A DNA stretch of 64,000 nucleotides from Neoarius graeffei (Eukaryota > Chordata > Actinopteri > Siluriformes > Ariidae). The translations under genes and the position numbers were made by a program. The notes under the pieces were generated by a model. That model was not told the DNA's origin. It did no database searches and saw only the letters and a program-made list of their open reading frames with translations. Within the stretch, counting starts at the first letter, position 1, and every line of letters begins with the position of its first letter. Shown here one piece after another: positions 45,508-56,951 of the stretch. Location: the NCBI RefSeq assembly GCF_027579695.1, contig NC_083577.1:39933198-39997197 (forward strand). Reading direction: 5' to 3'.

Positions 45508-45849
45508 ACCTTGACTGTGCACTGACAGTTACATCATTCTGTCGCTAAACGAACAGCTGATCACACCAAGGTACTCGCTGACAGCTGATATTTATTAGTT
45601 TGGTCCTGCGTTTCCTTTCCTTCGCAACATAATGTCTTTTTTCCTCGCTTTCCATTACTGTAGTCAGGCTTTCACGTTTCATTTGCACACTCATGTCCTC
45701 CATTGTTCTCTCCTGTTTCAAATTTGTATCCCACAATACCTTGCACGAACAGGGAAAGCCTACCATGTGATGCATGATGTAGTATCTTGTATTGTGTCAT
45801 GGTGAAGCAGGAAAAAATAGCAGAGAATTTAGGGCCACGTGGCCCTAAA
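45508..45849. other. No gene assigned
   Basis: Minus-strand frames at 45545-45775 (76 codons, ending in KERKRRTKLINISC) and 45672-45854 cover this stretch, but I recognise no family. They may be remnants of a DNA transposon. A perfect 14-bp palindrome GGGCCACGTGGCCC lies at 45832-45845. Confidence 0.3.
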
Positions 45850-45901
45850 CTCATTAATTGTTCTCATCTCTCTCATCTCTCTTCTCTCGTCTTCTTCCGC
45901 T

Positions 45902-46507
45902 TTATCCGGGACCGGGGCGCGGAGGCAGCAGTCTAAGCAGGGAAGCCCAAACTTCCCTTTCCCCAGACACCTCGGCCAGCTCCTCGGGAAGAACACCGAG
46001 GCGTTCCCAGGCCAGCCGAGAGACATAGTCCCTCCAGCGTGTCCTGGGTCTTCCCCGGGGCCTCCTCCTGGGGGGACATGCCTGGAACACCTCCCCAGGG
46101 AGGCGTCCAGGAGGCATCCGAAAAAGATGCCCGAGCCACCTCAGCTGGTTCCTCTCGATGTGGAGGAGCAGCGGCTCTACTCCGAGCTCCTCCCGAGTGA
46201 CTGTGCTTCTCACCCTATCTCTAAGGGAGCGCCCAGCCACCCTGCGAAGGAAACTCATTTCGGCCGCTTGTATCCGCGATCTTGTTCTTTCGGTCATTAC
46301 CCAAAGCTCATGACCATAGGTGAGAGTCGGAACGTAGATCGACCGGTAAATTGAGAGCTTCGCCTTTTGGCTCAGCTCCTTCTTCACCATGATGGACCGG
46401 TAAAGCGACCGCATCACTGCGGAGGCTGCACCGATCCGCCTGTCGATCTCGTGCTCCATCCTTCCCTCACTCGTGAACAAGATCCCGAGATACTTAAACT
46501 CCTCCAC
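45902..46507 (-). pseudogene. LINE reverse transcriptase, C-terminal fragment
   Basis: 201 open codons downstream of the RT palm: EEFKYLGILFTSEGRMEHE, SIYRSIYVPTLTYGHELWV, RIQAAEMSFLRRVAGRSLRD, RPRGRPRTRWRDYVS and SLLRLLPPRPGPG. This is a frequent fish LINE (endonuclease-RT type), different from the RTE copies in this window. No start codon of its own; the first Met is internal. Confidence 0.85.
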
Positions 46508-46509
46508 TT

Positions 46510-46642
46510 CTCATCTCATCTCTCATTATCTGTAGCCGCTTTATCCTGTTCTACAGGGTCGCAGGCAAGCTGGAGTCTATCCCAGCTGACTACGGGCGAA
46601 AGGTGGGGTACACCCTGGACAAGTCGCCAGGTCATCACAGGG
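46510..46642 (-). mobile_element. V-SINE 3' fragment of the chimera
   Basis: Body and tail only, breaking off at the same place (complement of CATCACAGGGCT) as the truncated copy at 34017-34142. Its tail end touches the LINE fragment directly at 46508-46510. Confidence 0.9.
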
Positions 46643-46657
46643 CTCATTAATTGTTCT

Positions 46658-47234
46658 ATTTAAAAATAAAAAAAAAACGAGTAAAATTGGAAGTCTGTGA
46701 TTTGAATTCAGTAGCTTTCGGTCCACTAAACAAAAATAATTGGGTGTCAGGGAAAATTCTTTTCATGACCTAAACTTGAAAAATCTGAAAGGCAGTCTAC
46801 CTTTAACTAGAGATGAATTTCTGCATGAAAATGTGAGTGTGATTGCACCATAGTGCAAAAAAGATGAGTGCAGCTCATTACAGATGGATGTATATGTTGG
46901 TTGAGTGGTTCTAAGCTATGAACATTTGGTGGCTCTCTGATGAAGTGTGACTGAGCAGGACGACTTTGATTCCAAAACTCCATTCATTTCAATGGGGGCC
47001 AAAAATGCATTGTCACCAATGGGAGAAAAACGGATGGACAAAAAGCAAGAAAAGATGAGTGTCTGAAATCATACAGTAGATGCTTTCATGTATGTGTTGA
47101 GTAAGCTGTCCTGAGGTATCCTATTAAGTTCGGTTGATCTCTGATGACGCATGACCGACCAGGAAGACTTTGATTCTGAAACTCCATTCATTTCAATAGG
47201 GAAAAATAAACAACAGGAAAATGAGCGACATGCT
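46658..47234. other. No gene seen; internal near-repeat
   Basis: The segments near 46920-47000 and 47130-47215 resemble each other (TCTGATGA, GACTTTGATTC, AAACTCCATTCATTTCAAT). They are about 210 bp apart in direct orientation, probably an old tandem duplication in an unknown repeat. Confidence 0.45.
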
Positions 47235-47425
47235 TTTGGCTACTCTAAACTGCCCATAGGTGTGAATGTGAGCATGAATGGTTTTTCGTCTCTGTGTTAG
47301 CCCTATGATAGACTGGCACCTTGTCCAGGGTGTATCCTGCGTCTTGCCCGAAGTCACCTGGGATTTACTTCATCTCACCCATGACCCTGATGGATAAGCA
47401 GTATAAATGATGGATGGATAGATAG
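47235..47425 (+). mobile_element. Ancient V-SINE, 5'-truncated
   Basis: CTCTAAACTGCCCATAGGTG, then CTTGTCCAGGGTGTATCC, ACCCATGACCCTGATGGAT and AAGCAGTATAAATGATGG match the second half of the V-SINE in order. No duplication seen. Confidence 0.75.
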
Positions 47426-48561
47426 ATGGATGACTTAAGATAATTATTGTGAACTGATAGTTAACCTGGAACAGTATGGTGAGTGAATGAATGATACCTA
47501 CTCCAAAAAGGACCTTACTCAGGTGGTATATTTGTATATTATAAAAGAGATCAACTCCTTAAATATAGTTGTAATATATATGTGTGTGTATATGTATGTA
47601 CAGTATGTACATTCGTAGAAACAAGGGGTCTTTAAGGGTTCTCTGAATTAATTAGGGATAACATTTTTTAGCTTCCTAAAAGGGTTCTGCCCCTTTGGGA
47701 GGGAAACACTCCAATGTAGAGCTTTACAAAAAGTCTTTATGAGGCTTAAAAAAAAATCCACCTTAATTTAGGCTTCATCATGCTGGCTTGTCATACTGGC
47801 TCAGGAACACTCAATGGTTCTGAAAAGATTTTAAAAATTCCCATTTGTTAAAATAACCAAATGTCTACAACCTTCTAGATTAACTTTGAAACATGTCCTA
47901 CTTTTTGGTGCTAGACATGCTGGTTTCAAACTCTTAGAAGCAGCTTCCCCTACTGAAAGTTTGAAAGTTTCACTAGGGACCAAAATCCCTTAAAAAAAAA
48001 AAAAAAGAAGACCATTATTGTGAAGAATTCAGGCTAAAGATGATCACGAAGATCAAGTTCTACCCAGATCTGGAAAGATGCATCTAATAAAATGGCCATT
48101 GAGTGTGTATTTGGACATTCTGGCAAAAACCCGGCTTGTCTCAGGCTGCTAGGGCGCAGGTGGAACCTTCAGTATGATAATAAAACCAAGCACACCATGA
48201 AATCAGCAAGAATTGGTCTGTAGGCCAGATTCATAGAGAGCTATTTTAAGTAACAATCGAGAATGATGTGGAGTTTAATAATAAAATCAGCCTGAAACAT
48301 TTTTAGAGAAAAGATTACTCCAGGTGAATCGGGTAATTCTTTGAACAATAGATATCACAATCAATCTTTGCCAATTAATATTCTTATGATTATTTTTGTA
48401 GACTTTTTTTAAAGTACATTTGTTTATGCAAACAAGGTGTTATAAGGCATACATTTGCATCGATAATAAAAGCAAATATCTGAGCACTGTTTGAAAAATA
48501 GGGTTAGTGTGATTTATAAAGGAAATTGACACAGTGTATGATAATGACACACGCTTTGACA
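47426..48561. other. No gene seen; MITE-like piece near 47620-47830
   Basis: GGGTCTTTAAGGGTTCTCTG and AAGGGTTCTGCCCCTTTGGG resemble the internal part of the MITE at 7417-7743 in decayed form. The rest is AT-rich and unrecognised, with a 17-A run near 47991. Confidence 0.4.
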
Positions 48562-49224
48562 TACACTCACTGGCCACTTTAATAGGAACTTGGTTTGATT
48601 CTAAGATTCCTGTTCTTGGCTGCAGGAGTGGAACCCAATGTGGTCTTTTCTGCTCACCATGGTTGTAAAGCGCGATTATGAGTTACCATATCCTTCCTGG
48701 CAGCTCCAACCAATCTGGCCTGAGTTTCCCCAAAGCATTGCAGCGCAAAGATCATCGTTAAATGGTAGCACAAGCAGCACAATGAACACTCTCTCTCCTA
48801 GTTAAGATGCTCTTAGCATTAAGAGGCTTTTGGGAAACCCACCCCGGCCATTTTCCTCTGACCTCTCTTATCAACAAAGCGTTTCCACCCACGAACTGTC
48901 GCTCACTCAATGTTTTTTTGTTTTTCGCACCATTCTGTGTAAACTCTAGAGACTGTTGTGTGTGAAAACCCCAGGAGATCAGCAGCTTCTGAAATACTCA
49001 AACCAGTCCATCTGGCTCAAACCAAGACCCATGCCACAGTGAAAGTCACACTTTGAGATCACAATTTTTCTCATTCTGATGTTTGAAGTGAACGTTACCT
49101 GAAGCTTTTGATTTGTATCTGCATGATTTTATGCATCGTGCTGCTGTCAAAGGATCGGCTGATTAGAGAACTGCATAATAAAGCAGGTGGATGGGTGTTC
49201 CTAATAAAGTGGCCAGTGAGTGTA
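48562..49224. mobile_element. MITE with TACACTCACTGGCCACTTTA ends
   Basis: Terminal inverted repeats TACACTCACTGGCCACTTTA at 48562 and its complement (TAAAGTGGCCAGTGAGTGTA) ending at 49224, allowing TA insertion. A known type of vertebrate non-autonomous element. The interior TGAAATACTCAAACCAG and AACCAAGACCCATGCC are characteristic; it is split by a smaller MITE. Confidence 0.88.
48716..48840. mobile_element. Small MITE nested in the previous one
   Basis: GAGTTTCCCCAAAGCATTGC (48722) and GAGGCTTTTGGGAAACCC (ending about 48840) are inverted versions of each other. Internal AAAGATCATCGTTAAAT and AAGATGCTCTTAGCATTAAG may also pair. Flanks not resolved. Confidence 0.65.
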
Positions 49225-50141
49225 TACTGCAGTGAGCTTTCAGAGGTTAATACTATATTACTGTTCATGTCCCCAGAGTACACTGTTAGTCTACATAATA
49301 AGATCCAGAATATTTAATGATATCAGCCATTTCTTTCCTGTTAAACTCAAATAGTGTGTTCGTGTAAAGCGAGGTCCTTCTCCACTGATGTGTTTGCATT
49401 TCGACAGTATTTGCTGTTCTAAATAGATGAAGCGGTAGCATTGTGTATTATAACACCAGTAAATATTTTCAATTTTTCATCGTCCATGACCCTTAACACT
49501 GCATTTAGATATCAAGGTTGTCTCTATCTGTCTATCGATGTTTTTCTGGATTTGACTTGTTGCTAGGTAACCCAGGGTCACATCTAGGATCTAAATCACA
49601 ATGGTTCTTTCTCTCCGATTTAGTCTCTCTTTCGCTGCTGTTATGGAAGGGATGGACTGTAATTTATTAGCTTGATACAGGAGCGGGCAACATTATACAG
49701 AGCAGCGGCTCTAGGCAGAGCTCGTTTGGAATCCTCACCCAATCCTATTTCCGTTGCATTCCTCTTGCCATTTCTGAGACATTCTTCTTTAAATTGACAA
49801 TCTGAGGCTCCACGCCGACCAGCTGAGCCAGCTCTCTGCATATTCAGTTGGGAGCAAAGACATGGCAAGCAGAAATATCTTAGGAACACTGCCATGCCAC
49901 TTCATCTAAAGTCTGTCAGGATAGATCTTGTTCCTGTCATGTACAAGGGCAATAGCTGCTTTCATAAAAACTAATATGATAACTTTTCACACATCAAAAG
50001 TTTCTTTGTGTGGAAATCTTCCCGTCTGTCGACCAAGTGATTTTTATCATGCTGTTATATTTTTAATGGTAAGGCTCATCTGCTTGGCTGTTATGATCTC
50101 ATATAATCAGTCACCAAGTGTGGCATGGTCAATGTTCAGTC

Positions 50142-50183
<42 letters not shown>

Positions 50184-50999
50184 CAAGAGCTGGACTGCAA
50201 TATGCACAGTAATTTCGTTTATAAACACACCATTCAGAACAGATGGGCTTTTTTGAGCAGATTGTTGTAATATGTGATGGGGTGCAGCTCATATTGGCGA
50301 ATTCCCACACCTGCCCCCTTTATTCTCATCTCAGTTTAACTCACGATAGAATATTTAGAGATGCTTCCTTTTCTAGTTTTCAATGATATTTGATTCATCC
50401 ATCACAGATGCTGCTATAATGAGAGAAGTTTCTGAAGGCACATACTGGGTTTCCAGTAAAGACTTAAAAAAAAAAAAAGTCAGGGGCTCTGAAATGTGTC
50501 AAAGGTGGAAAGTGCTCCCAATAATAAAATAAAGGAACAAATTTACTCTATTGTAGGCTAGTACTTACAACAAGGTAAAGCCTCATATTAAAGTTAATGC
50601 TAGATAAAAATTAATCACTCCCAAATTTCAGCTGAAATGGCCAAAGAGAACCATAAAATGAGACTCTGTGTTAACCCCATGGTTATTAAATCACCATCTG
50701 CTCCCTTCGCTGCAGCCCAGTCGCCATGACATGCAGCGTGAACCTGCTGTCCAATTAAACACAGTAAATGGACGTAATCCGTGACTGATTCTGATTGGAG
50801 GGCAACATCAATTATTCATATAAGCTCAGGCGACAACTGAGTCCCTTTGGACCACTGAAGTTGATGCCTTGAGACCATCCTTGCACAATGCATGAAAAAT
50901 TACACTTCTGAGATTTACAAATAAAGACGTCAATAATTACTTCAGCCCTATTCTTTCAAGTATGAAATACAGTGTATTCCCTGTCTATCTTTGACAGAT
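49225..50999. other. No gene seen; candidate conserved non-coding DNA
   Basis: Apparently unique DNA with (CA)n at 50143-50180 and a poly(A) run near 50466. Stretches 49640-49880 and 50690-50860 are unusually balanced in base composition, free of repeats, and carry TAATTTATTAGC, CCAATTAAAC and ATCAATTATTCAT motifs typical of homeodomain sites. This fits, but does not prove, enhancer DNA. Confidence 0.35.
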
Positions 51000-51435
51000 G
51001 ACAACATCTGGGATGGCTTTCCACTAGATTTTGGGGCATGACTGTGGGGATTTGTGTTCATTCAGCCACAAGAGCATTAGTGAGGTCAGGCACTGAAGAT
51101 TGGTGAGGAGGCCTGCGGTACAGTCAGCTTTCCAGTTCATCCCAAAAGTGTTCAGTGGGGTTGAGGTCAGGGCTTCATGCAGAACACACAAGTTCTTCCA
51201 GTCCAACCTTGGCAGATCATGTCTTCACGGACTTCACTTTGCCCAGGGGCATTGTGATGCTGGAACAGGTTTGGGTTTGACCCCCTAGCTCTAGTGAATA
51301 GAAATTGTCATGCTACAGCATACAAAGGCATCCTTTACATCAGTGTGCTTCCAACTTGGTGGCAACATTTTGGGGAAAAACCTTATACACGTGATTGTTT
51401 TGTGTCCACATACGGTACCTTTGGCCATAAAGTGT
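51000..51435. mobile_element. Mariner-type MITE, left end missing
   Basis: Interior TTCAGTGGGGTTGAGGTCAG, GCCCAGGGGCATTGTGATGC and the right end TTTGGCCATAAAGTGTA (about 51420-51436) belong to a widespread fish element with TACACTATATGGCCAAA-like ends. The left TIR is not found. Confidence 0.6.
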
Positions 51436-51569
51436 ATATAAATTAAGAAATATCTGAAGTGTAATTTGGGTAAGTGTAGAGTACCTTTACAATTTGAAAA
51501 TAATTTTTAAATGCATTTTTAATGACATTTTGGTACTTTGATGGATTTGAATAATAGATTTAATAATAG

Positions 51570-51936
51570 GCGGCACGGTGGTGTAGTGGTTAGCGCTGTC
51601 GCCTCACAGCAAGAAGGTCCTGGGTTCGAGCCCCGGGGCCGGCGAGGGCCTTTCTGTGTAGAGTTTGCATGTTCTCCCCGTGTCCGCGTGGGTTTCCTCC
51701 GGGTGCTCCGGTTTCCCCCACAGTCCAAAGACATGCAGGTTAGGTTAACTGGTGACTCTAAATTGACCGTAGGTGTGAGTGTGAATGGTTGTCTGTGTCT
51801 ATGTGTCAGCCCTGTGATGACCTGGTGACTTGTCCAGGGTGTACCCCACCTTTCGCCCGTAGTCAGCTGGGATAGGCTCCAGCTTGCCTGCGACCCTGTA
51901 GAAGGATAAAGCGGCTAGAGATAATGAGATGAGATG
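51570..51936 (+). mobile_element. V-SINE, full copy
   Basis: From GCGGCACGGTGGTGTAGTGG to ATGAGATGAGATG. Target-site duplication GATTTAATAATAG at 51557-51569 and 51938-51950. Same GTAGAAGGATAAAGCGG tail variant as the copies at 5778 and 6275. Confidence 0.95.
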
Positions 51937-51950
51937 AGATTTAATAATAG

Positions 51951-52470
51951 TCAAGTCAAGTTTATTTGTATAGCGCTTTTAACAATAAACATTGTCGCAA
52001 AGCAGCTTTACAGAATTTGAACGACTTAAAATATGAGCTAATTTTATCCCTAATCTATCCCCAATGAGCAAGCCTGTGGCGACGGTGGCAAGGAAAAACT
52101 CCCTCAGACAACATGAGGAAGAAACCTCGAGAGGAACCAGACTTAAAAGGGAACCCATCCCCATCCAGGCAACAACAGGCAACATGACTATAACATTAAC
52201 AGTCCTAACATAAAGTCAGCTTCGTTGATGCTCTAAACCCCCCACTGACGGAAACCTGAGCGCAAAACCGTTCATGACAACCGTAGTCCCAAAGTCAGCA
52301 AGTCAACCACAGTCCTAAAGTCAGCAAGTTAACTGCAGTCCTAAAGTCAGCAAGTCAACTGCAGTCCCCAGCCACAAAAGCACCACTGCAAGAGTCCAGA
52401 GCGTCCTCCAGGCGCGACCCCCAACTGTCCACATGGGGCCGCCCTCCACAGGAGCGATGCGATGAGATAG
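51951..52470 (-). repeat. LINE-like 3' region with a short tandem repeat
   Basis: TCAAGTTTATTTGTATAGCG, ACAATAAACATTGTCGCAAA and AAGGAAAAACTCCCTCAGA are a familiar fish retroelement 3' end on the minus strand. At 52281-52365 about three units of CAGTCCTAAAGTCAGCAAGT (27 bp with spacer) are in tandem. No protein-coding part recognised. Confidence 0.6.
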
Positions 52471-52548
52471 ACAAAAGATTGCTTGATTTATATCATTTAA
52501 AAATATTTAAAGGACAACATCTCTCAGATGGGCTGACATACACAACAT

Positions 52549-52982
52549 AGACTGATCAGCCATAACTGTTTTAGCCAGCATTAACTTTTTCAACAGTTTG
52601 TGCTACAGTAGCGCTTCTGTGGGATTGGACCATACGAATCAATGAGCCTTCAACACCCATGACTCTGTCACCCGTTCACTGGTTGTCCTTCCTTGGACCA
52701 CTTTTGGTAGGTACTAACCACTGCATACCAGGAAACCCCACAAGATGTGACAATTTGGAGATGCTCAAACCCAGTCATCTAGCCATCACAATTTGAGCCT
52801 TGTCAAAGTCACTCAGATCCTTCCACTTGCCCATTTTTCCTGCTTCTAACACATCAACTTCAAGAACTGACTGTTCTTTTGCTGCCTAATATATCCCACC
52901 CCTTGACAGGTGCCATTGTAGTGAGATAATCAGTGTTATTCACTTCACCTGTCAGTGGTTTTAACGTTATGACTGATCTGTG
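52549..52982 (-). mobile_element. Tc1-like element, internally deleted
   Basis: Inverted ends AGACTGATCAGCCATAAC (52549) and GTTATGACTGATCT (ending about 52979). The complement of 52790-52850 keeps the ATG-proximal part of a Tc1-type transposase reading frame (codons for an MGKWKDL-like start) with decay, but no catalytic domain. About 430 bp. Confidence 0.75.
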
Positions 52983-53481
52983 CATGACAAGGATTAACAA
53001 AATGTACTTAATATTCAGTTTATTGCACAGTTATACATCAAAAAACACATTATTTAGTATAATAGAAAAGCTATGCAGTTACAAGAGTAAGGAATGTAAC
53101 TCTGGGCCAGTTGATGAGTGCTGGGAGTTTAAGGGGTTTATGCCACTGTGAGAAATAAAGCCTTTGCCTAATCTGTAAGGAATAGTGCTAAGATTATTTA
53201 CTTTATGCAGAACACTTTCATGAAGTTCAGTGAGGAATATAAATCCTATTTGGCCGCAAATTCTCACTCGGAGTCTATCTAAGATAGGTTATCATCTTAT
53301 TAGAAGCAGAGATCACGGTATTAAGGGTTTGAGGATCTGAATTTGAAATGTGGAAGACAGGTCTATGATTTATGTGAATGTGTAATATTCTTAGTGACAA
53401 TTTGGAGCCCATATAGCATTATTAACAACATTTCAGAGTTCTTCTGATAATTAAAAAAATATATAAATAAATAATACATAC
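52983..53481. other. No gene seen
   Basis: AT-rich, unrecognised; ends in the left duplication of the V-SINE. Confidence 0.4.
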
Positions 53482-53858
53482 GGCAGCACGGTGGTGTAGT
53501 GGTTAGCGCTGTCGCCTCACAGCAAGAAGGTGTTCTGGGTTCGAGCCCAGTGGCCAACAGGGGCCTTTCTGTGTAGAGTTTGCATGTTCTCCCTGTGTCT
53601 GCGTGGGTTTCCTCCGGGTGCTCCGGTTTCCCCCACAGTCCAAAGACATGCAGGTTAGGCTAATTGATGGCTCTAAATTGACCATAGGTGTGAATGTGGG
53701 TGTGAATGGTTGTCTGTGTCTATGTTTCAGCCCTGTGATGATCTGGCGACTTGTCCAGGGTGTACCCTGCCTCTTACCCATAGTCAGCTGGGATAGGCTC
53801 CAGCTTGCCCGCGACCCTGCACAGGATAAGCGGTTACATATAATAGATGGATGGATGG
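53482..53858 (+). mobile_element. V-SINE, full copy
   Basis: From GGCAGCACGGTGGTGTAGTGG-like head to a (GGAT)n tail. Target-site duplication AATAATACATAC at 53470-53481 and 53859-53870. It has a few more substitutions than the young copies. Confidence 0.94.
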
Positions 53859-53884
53859 AATAATACATACATAATAAATAATAA

Positions 53885-54229
53885 TACAAACCAATGGCTA
53901 AGAACAGCTGGCCTAAAATCTGAAACTGAAGGGTTTATTATTGCAGCTCAAGACCAGTGCATCAAGACAAATTATTATCGGAACAGGATCTTGAAAGACG
54001 GTACCAACCCAATTTGTACCGACCCAATATACACTAAACAACAAGAGACAGTAGACCATCTAGTCTCTGGATGCTCAGAATTAGCCAAAACAGAATACGT
54101 ACAAAGGCACAACAAAGACACAGCATATACCTCCATTGGGCTATCTGTAAGCATTATAACATCACAGTCAAAGACAAACATTATGAACATGAGCCATTAA
54201 CTGTAATGGAAAACAATGAAGCTACTTTA
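53885..54229 (+). pseudogene. RLE-type LINE ORF, C-terminal piece, left of the hAT
   Basis: Codons for QWLRTAGLKSETEGFIIAAQ, NYYRNRILKDGTNPI and ETVDHLVSGCSELAKTEY are readable before a frameshift near 54130; the sense then continues in another frame (EHEPLTVMENNEATLLWD). This resembles the C2HC finger and linker of LINEs carrying a restriction-like endonuclease; one finger cysteine appears lost. The rest of the gene continues after the hAT at 62342. Confidence 0.7.
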
Positions 54230-54386
54230 CTCTGGGACAGGGGTTCCCAAACTTTTCCATGCCAAGGCCCCCCAAACAGCATTAGCTTCTGGCCGGGGAC
54301 CCCCTTTGCAAACCCACAGACAATGCTACAAAATATGTAAAGAAACATCAACTTTTAGAATGTTTTCTCTTACTTTTATTCAATAG

Positions 54387-55438
54387 TCAATAATTGTTAC
54401 ATTTGTTTAGCATAAGAATATTATTAACTAACATGTTTTCAACACAAATATTTTCGCACTGAACAATAAACTGTATAACCTCCTGTAGTACCTGATTCAA
54501 CTCGTTATCCATCCTTTTTGTGACCAGTGCCTCGCGATGGAGCATGCAGTGTGTGGCCACTACATGCGGGGCCTTCTGCTTAATGAGAGCGGTCACTCCA
54601 CTGATCTTCCCGGTCATTGCCGCGGCTCCGTCCGAACACACCCCCACACAACGGGTCCAGTCCAATCCGTTAGACTCGATGTAATCATCCAAAACTTGAA
54701 AAATGTCTTTCCCAGTAGTTCTTCTTTCAAGTGCTTTACAAAATAGTATTTCCTCCACAAATCTTTCCTGTGAAATAAATCTGATGTGCACAAGCAGTTG
54801 GGCCTCTTTGGATAAATCTGTGCTCTCATCCAGCTGAAGTGCAAAGTATTCGCTGGCTCTCACCTGCTCCAACAGCTGAGCAGATATGTCTTGAGCCATG
54901 TCTCCAATCCCTCGGCTCACGGTGTTATCAGAGAGTGGGACAGCATCGATTTTTTTGGCAGCATCCTCACCAAGCAATTCTCGGACAATGTCTTTGGTGG
55001 CTGGTAAAATCAAATCTTCTCCAATTGAGTGAGGTTTTTTAGCACGAGCAATGTGGTATGAGGCTAAAAATTATGCCTTCAGGGCCCACTCGGGGACAGT
55101 AGCTTGCTGGGTGAATGCAGCAGATTGCCTGACCAAATGCTCTTCTTTGCATCTGAAGAAATCTACTGTTTATTTGGCATCTGTCGGATGTTTTTGTACC
55201 AAGTGACGCTGAAGTTTCGAAGGTTTTAAGCACTCGTTTGACAGGGTCTCCAGACAGAGGACGCATTTCGGGCAATCATGGCCATCTTTCTGTCTGGCTG
55301 TAAAGCCAACTTAATGTATGCTGCCTCATATTTTCGGATTTTAGTTGGCCAGGACTTCTTAGTTTTTTTCGCAGCAGTGTCCTCCACAGCAGGGCTGTTG
55401 GTTTGTTCCTTCGGTCTCTTCTTCAAAAACCTGTCCAT
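54387..55438 (-). pseudogene. hAT transposase N-terminal half (ZBED5-like), broken
   Basis: Starts MDRFLKKRP at 55438. A BED-type finger (CVLC near 55260 and QRHLVQKH near 55200) follows in a shifted frame, then stops. The longest piece (upstream of 55013 to 54387) has ILPATKDIVRELLGEDA, FALQLDESTDLSKEAQLL and GVCSDGAAAMTGKISGV, the last two around DDE-type catalytic Asp residues. Homology ends near RMDNELNQVLQEVI and a spurious tail follows, so the dimerisation domain is deleted. Several frameshifts make it non-functional. Confidence 0.87.
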
Positions 55439-55633
55439 TTTGCGCTAGCAATACGCTAGCTTGAGGAGCAAAGCAGCTTGATAAATGGCGCAAACCGCAA
55501 CGTCACAGGCAATCGGAGAGATGAGCATGGCAAACAATGTTTCGATATGATGTATTATTATTAATAAATATATTTTATAATAATGATTAAAAAACTAATT
55601 ACAATATATTTAATAATTATTATTTTTAAAAAG

Positions 55634-56951
55634 TATAAAAATGGGTGTCCGGTGATGGACAGGGTAAAGGACTGTATAAGGGGGACACTGGATCGGGTAT
55701 ACAGCAAGCTACACAGGCTGTCCGGTTAGAACAGGAATTAATGGATGTCCACTCACGAGAAACCGTGTAAACCGTGGTTTTACTAGAAAACAGAATAAAA
55801 TACAAATACAACAAGACATGAGCAATAATATACACACAAGCAATAATGTAAATAATAACAATGATATAAATACAAATACACATCACATTAAATATATATT
55901 AACGCAAATGAATAATAACTATATACAATGTAATACAAATGTAAAACACACAAATGAATACTATATAAGTAAAACAATGTAAAGCCCAATGAATGCTATT
56001 TACACCCCATAATAAATAACACAACACACTAGATACTGACTATATACACGATATGTACACAATATGTACAATGTGTACAACGTACACGGAGGATGAGGAT
56101 AGCTGCCTACAGCAGCTATCATTACCAAGGTGCGTGGTGCAACTGCTTACAGCGAGTCACACCCGCATGAAGACACAGAGTGTGTCGGCTGAATGAAGGG
56201 GAGCGTGGCTCCTTTAAGCGCTGCCCCGCGCTGTATTGCGCATAGAAGGTTAGAATATGTGGCGCGGTTATGAACTGTACATACCACCACTACACTCCCA
56301 ACACGGCAATGGCTAATAATGAAATGTGCTCCCGTAACAAACCGTGGTCGAGAAAACAAGCGCTATCATTACATGGCTACTGAACAGAACAGAACAAACA
56401 CGTAAGAAAATAGACAGACACAGGATGAGAGAAAAGGAGAAGAAATACTCGCTAGCCTTACCGCTACATGTAACAGTTACAGATAACGAGTACACACATA
56501 ACACAGTAGCTACGCAACAATAAACAACTTACATTCAAGGACGCACGGAATGCACACACGGCGCAAATGATGGACGTTGGATCCTGACACGTCCGCGATA
56601 GAAAGATAGAAAGCACGAAAGAAATGAAACCGAGGGAGAAAGAGAGAAACGGATCCAAATGTTCACTGATGAGAAGCACGTGTTGCATGGAGTCCCCGTC
56701 TGATGTGTGCTGTGTTTTCCTCGATGTTTGTGCGCATCTTATATAGTCCACGCAGCACAGTGTGATGGACAGTGGCGCCAGGGTGTCTGAAGTTGGCGTG
56801 TGATGGACAGTGGCGCCAGGGTGTCTGAAGTTGGCATGTTGTAACATGCCCTGACAACTAACGAGTTGGGAGCCACTATGTCTGACAAGGGTGCCTGTTC
56901 ACTACTTCTAAAGGTCAAAATAATTAAGACCTGGCACCGCAATTCTGAACA
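55634..56951 (-). repeat. BEL/Pao 3' LTR
   Basis: On the minus strand it starts TGTTCAGAATTGC and ends CCCATTTTTATA (TG...TA rather than the usual TG...CA). I found no difference from the other LTR in the stretches compared, and the lengths are equal. It contains the same TATA box (56738-56746) and duplicated 38-bp unit (56763-56838) as its partner. Confidence 0.94.

Larger units (their letters stand above)
45865..46642 (-). mobile_element. Chimeric insertion: V-SINE fragment joined to a LINE 3' fragment
   Basis: One 15-bp duplication, CTCATTAATTGTTCT, flanks the whole block (45850-45864 and 46643-46657). On the minus strand the insert reads V-SINE body and tail (46642-46510), then the 3' part of a LINE (46508-45900), then the LINE tail. 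No second duplication separates the parts. The LINE tail (CCGGATAAAGCGG, then AGATGAGAGAGATGAG) resembles the V-SINE tail. Confidence 0.88.

Noticed and set aside
45545..45775. 76-codon minus frame with a basic KERKRRTK stretch
   Set aside because: Short, no recognised family and no splice or start context; noted only as possible transposon remnant.
55626..55886. Short frames repeated identically in both BEL LTRs
   Set aside because: Duplicated because the LTRs are identical; no domain and not conserved coding sequence.
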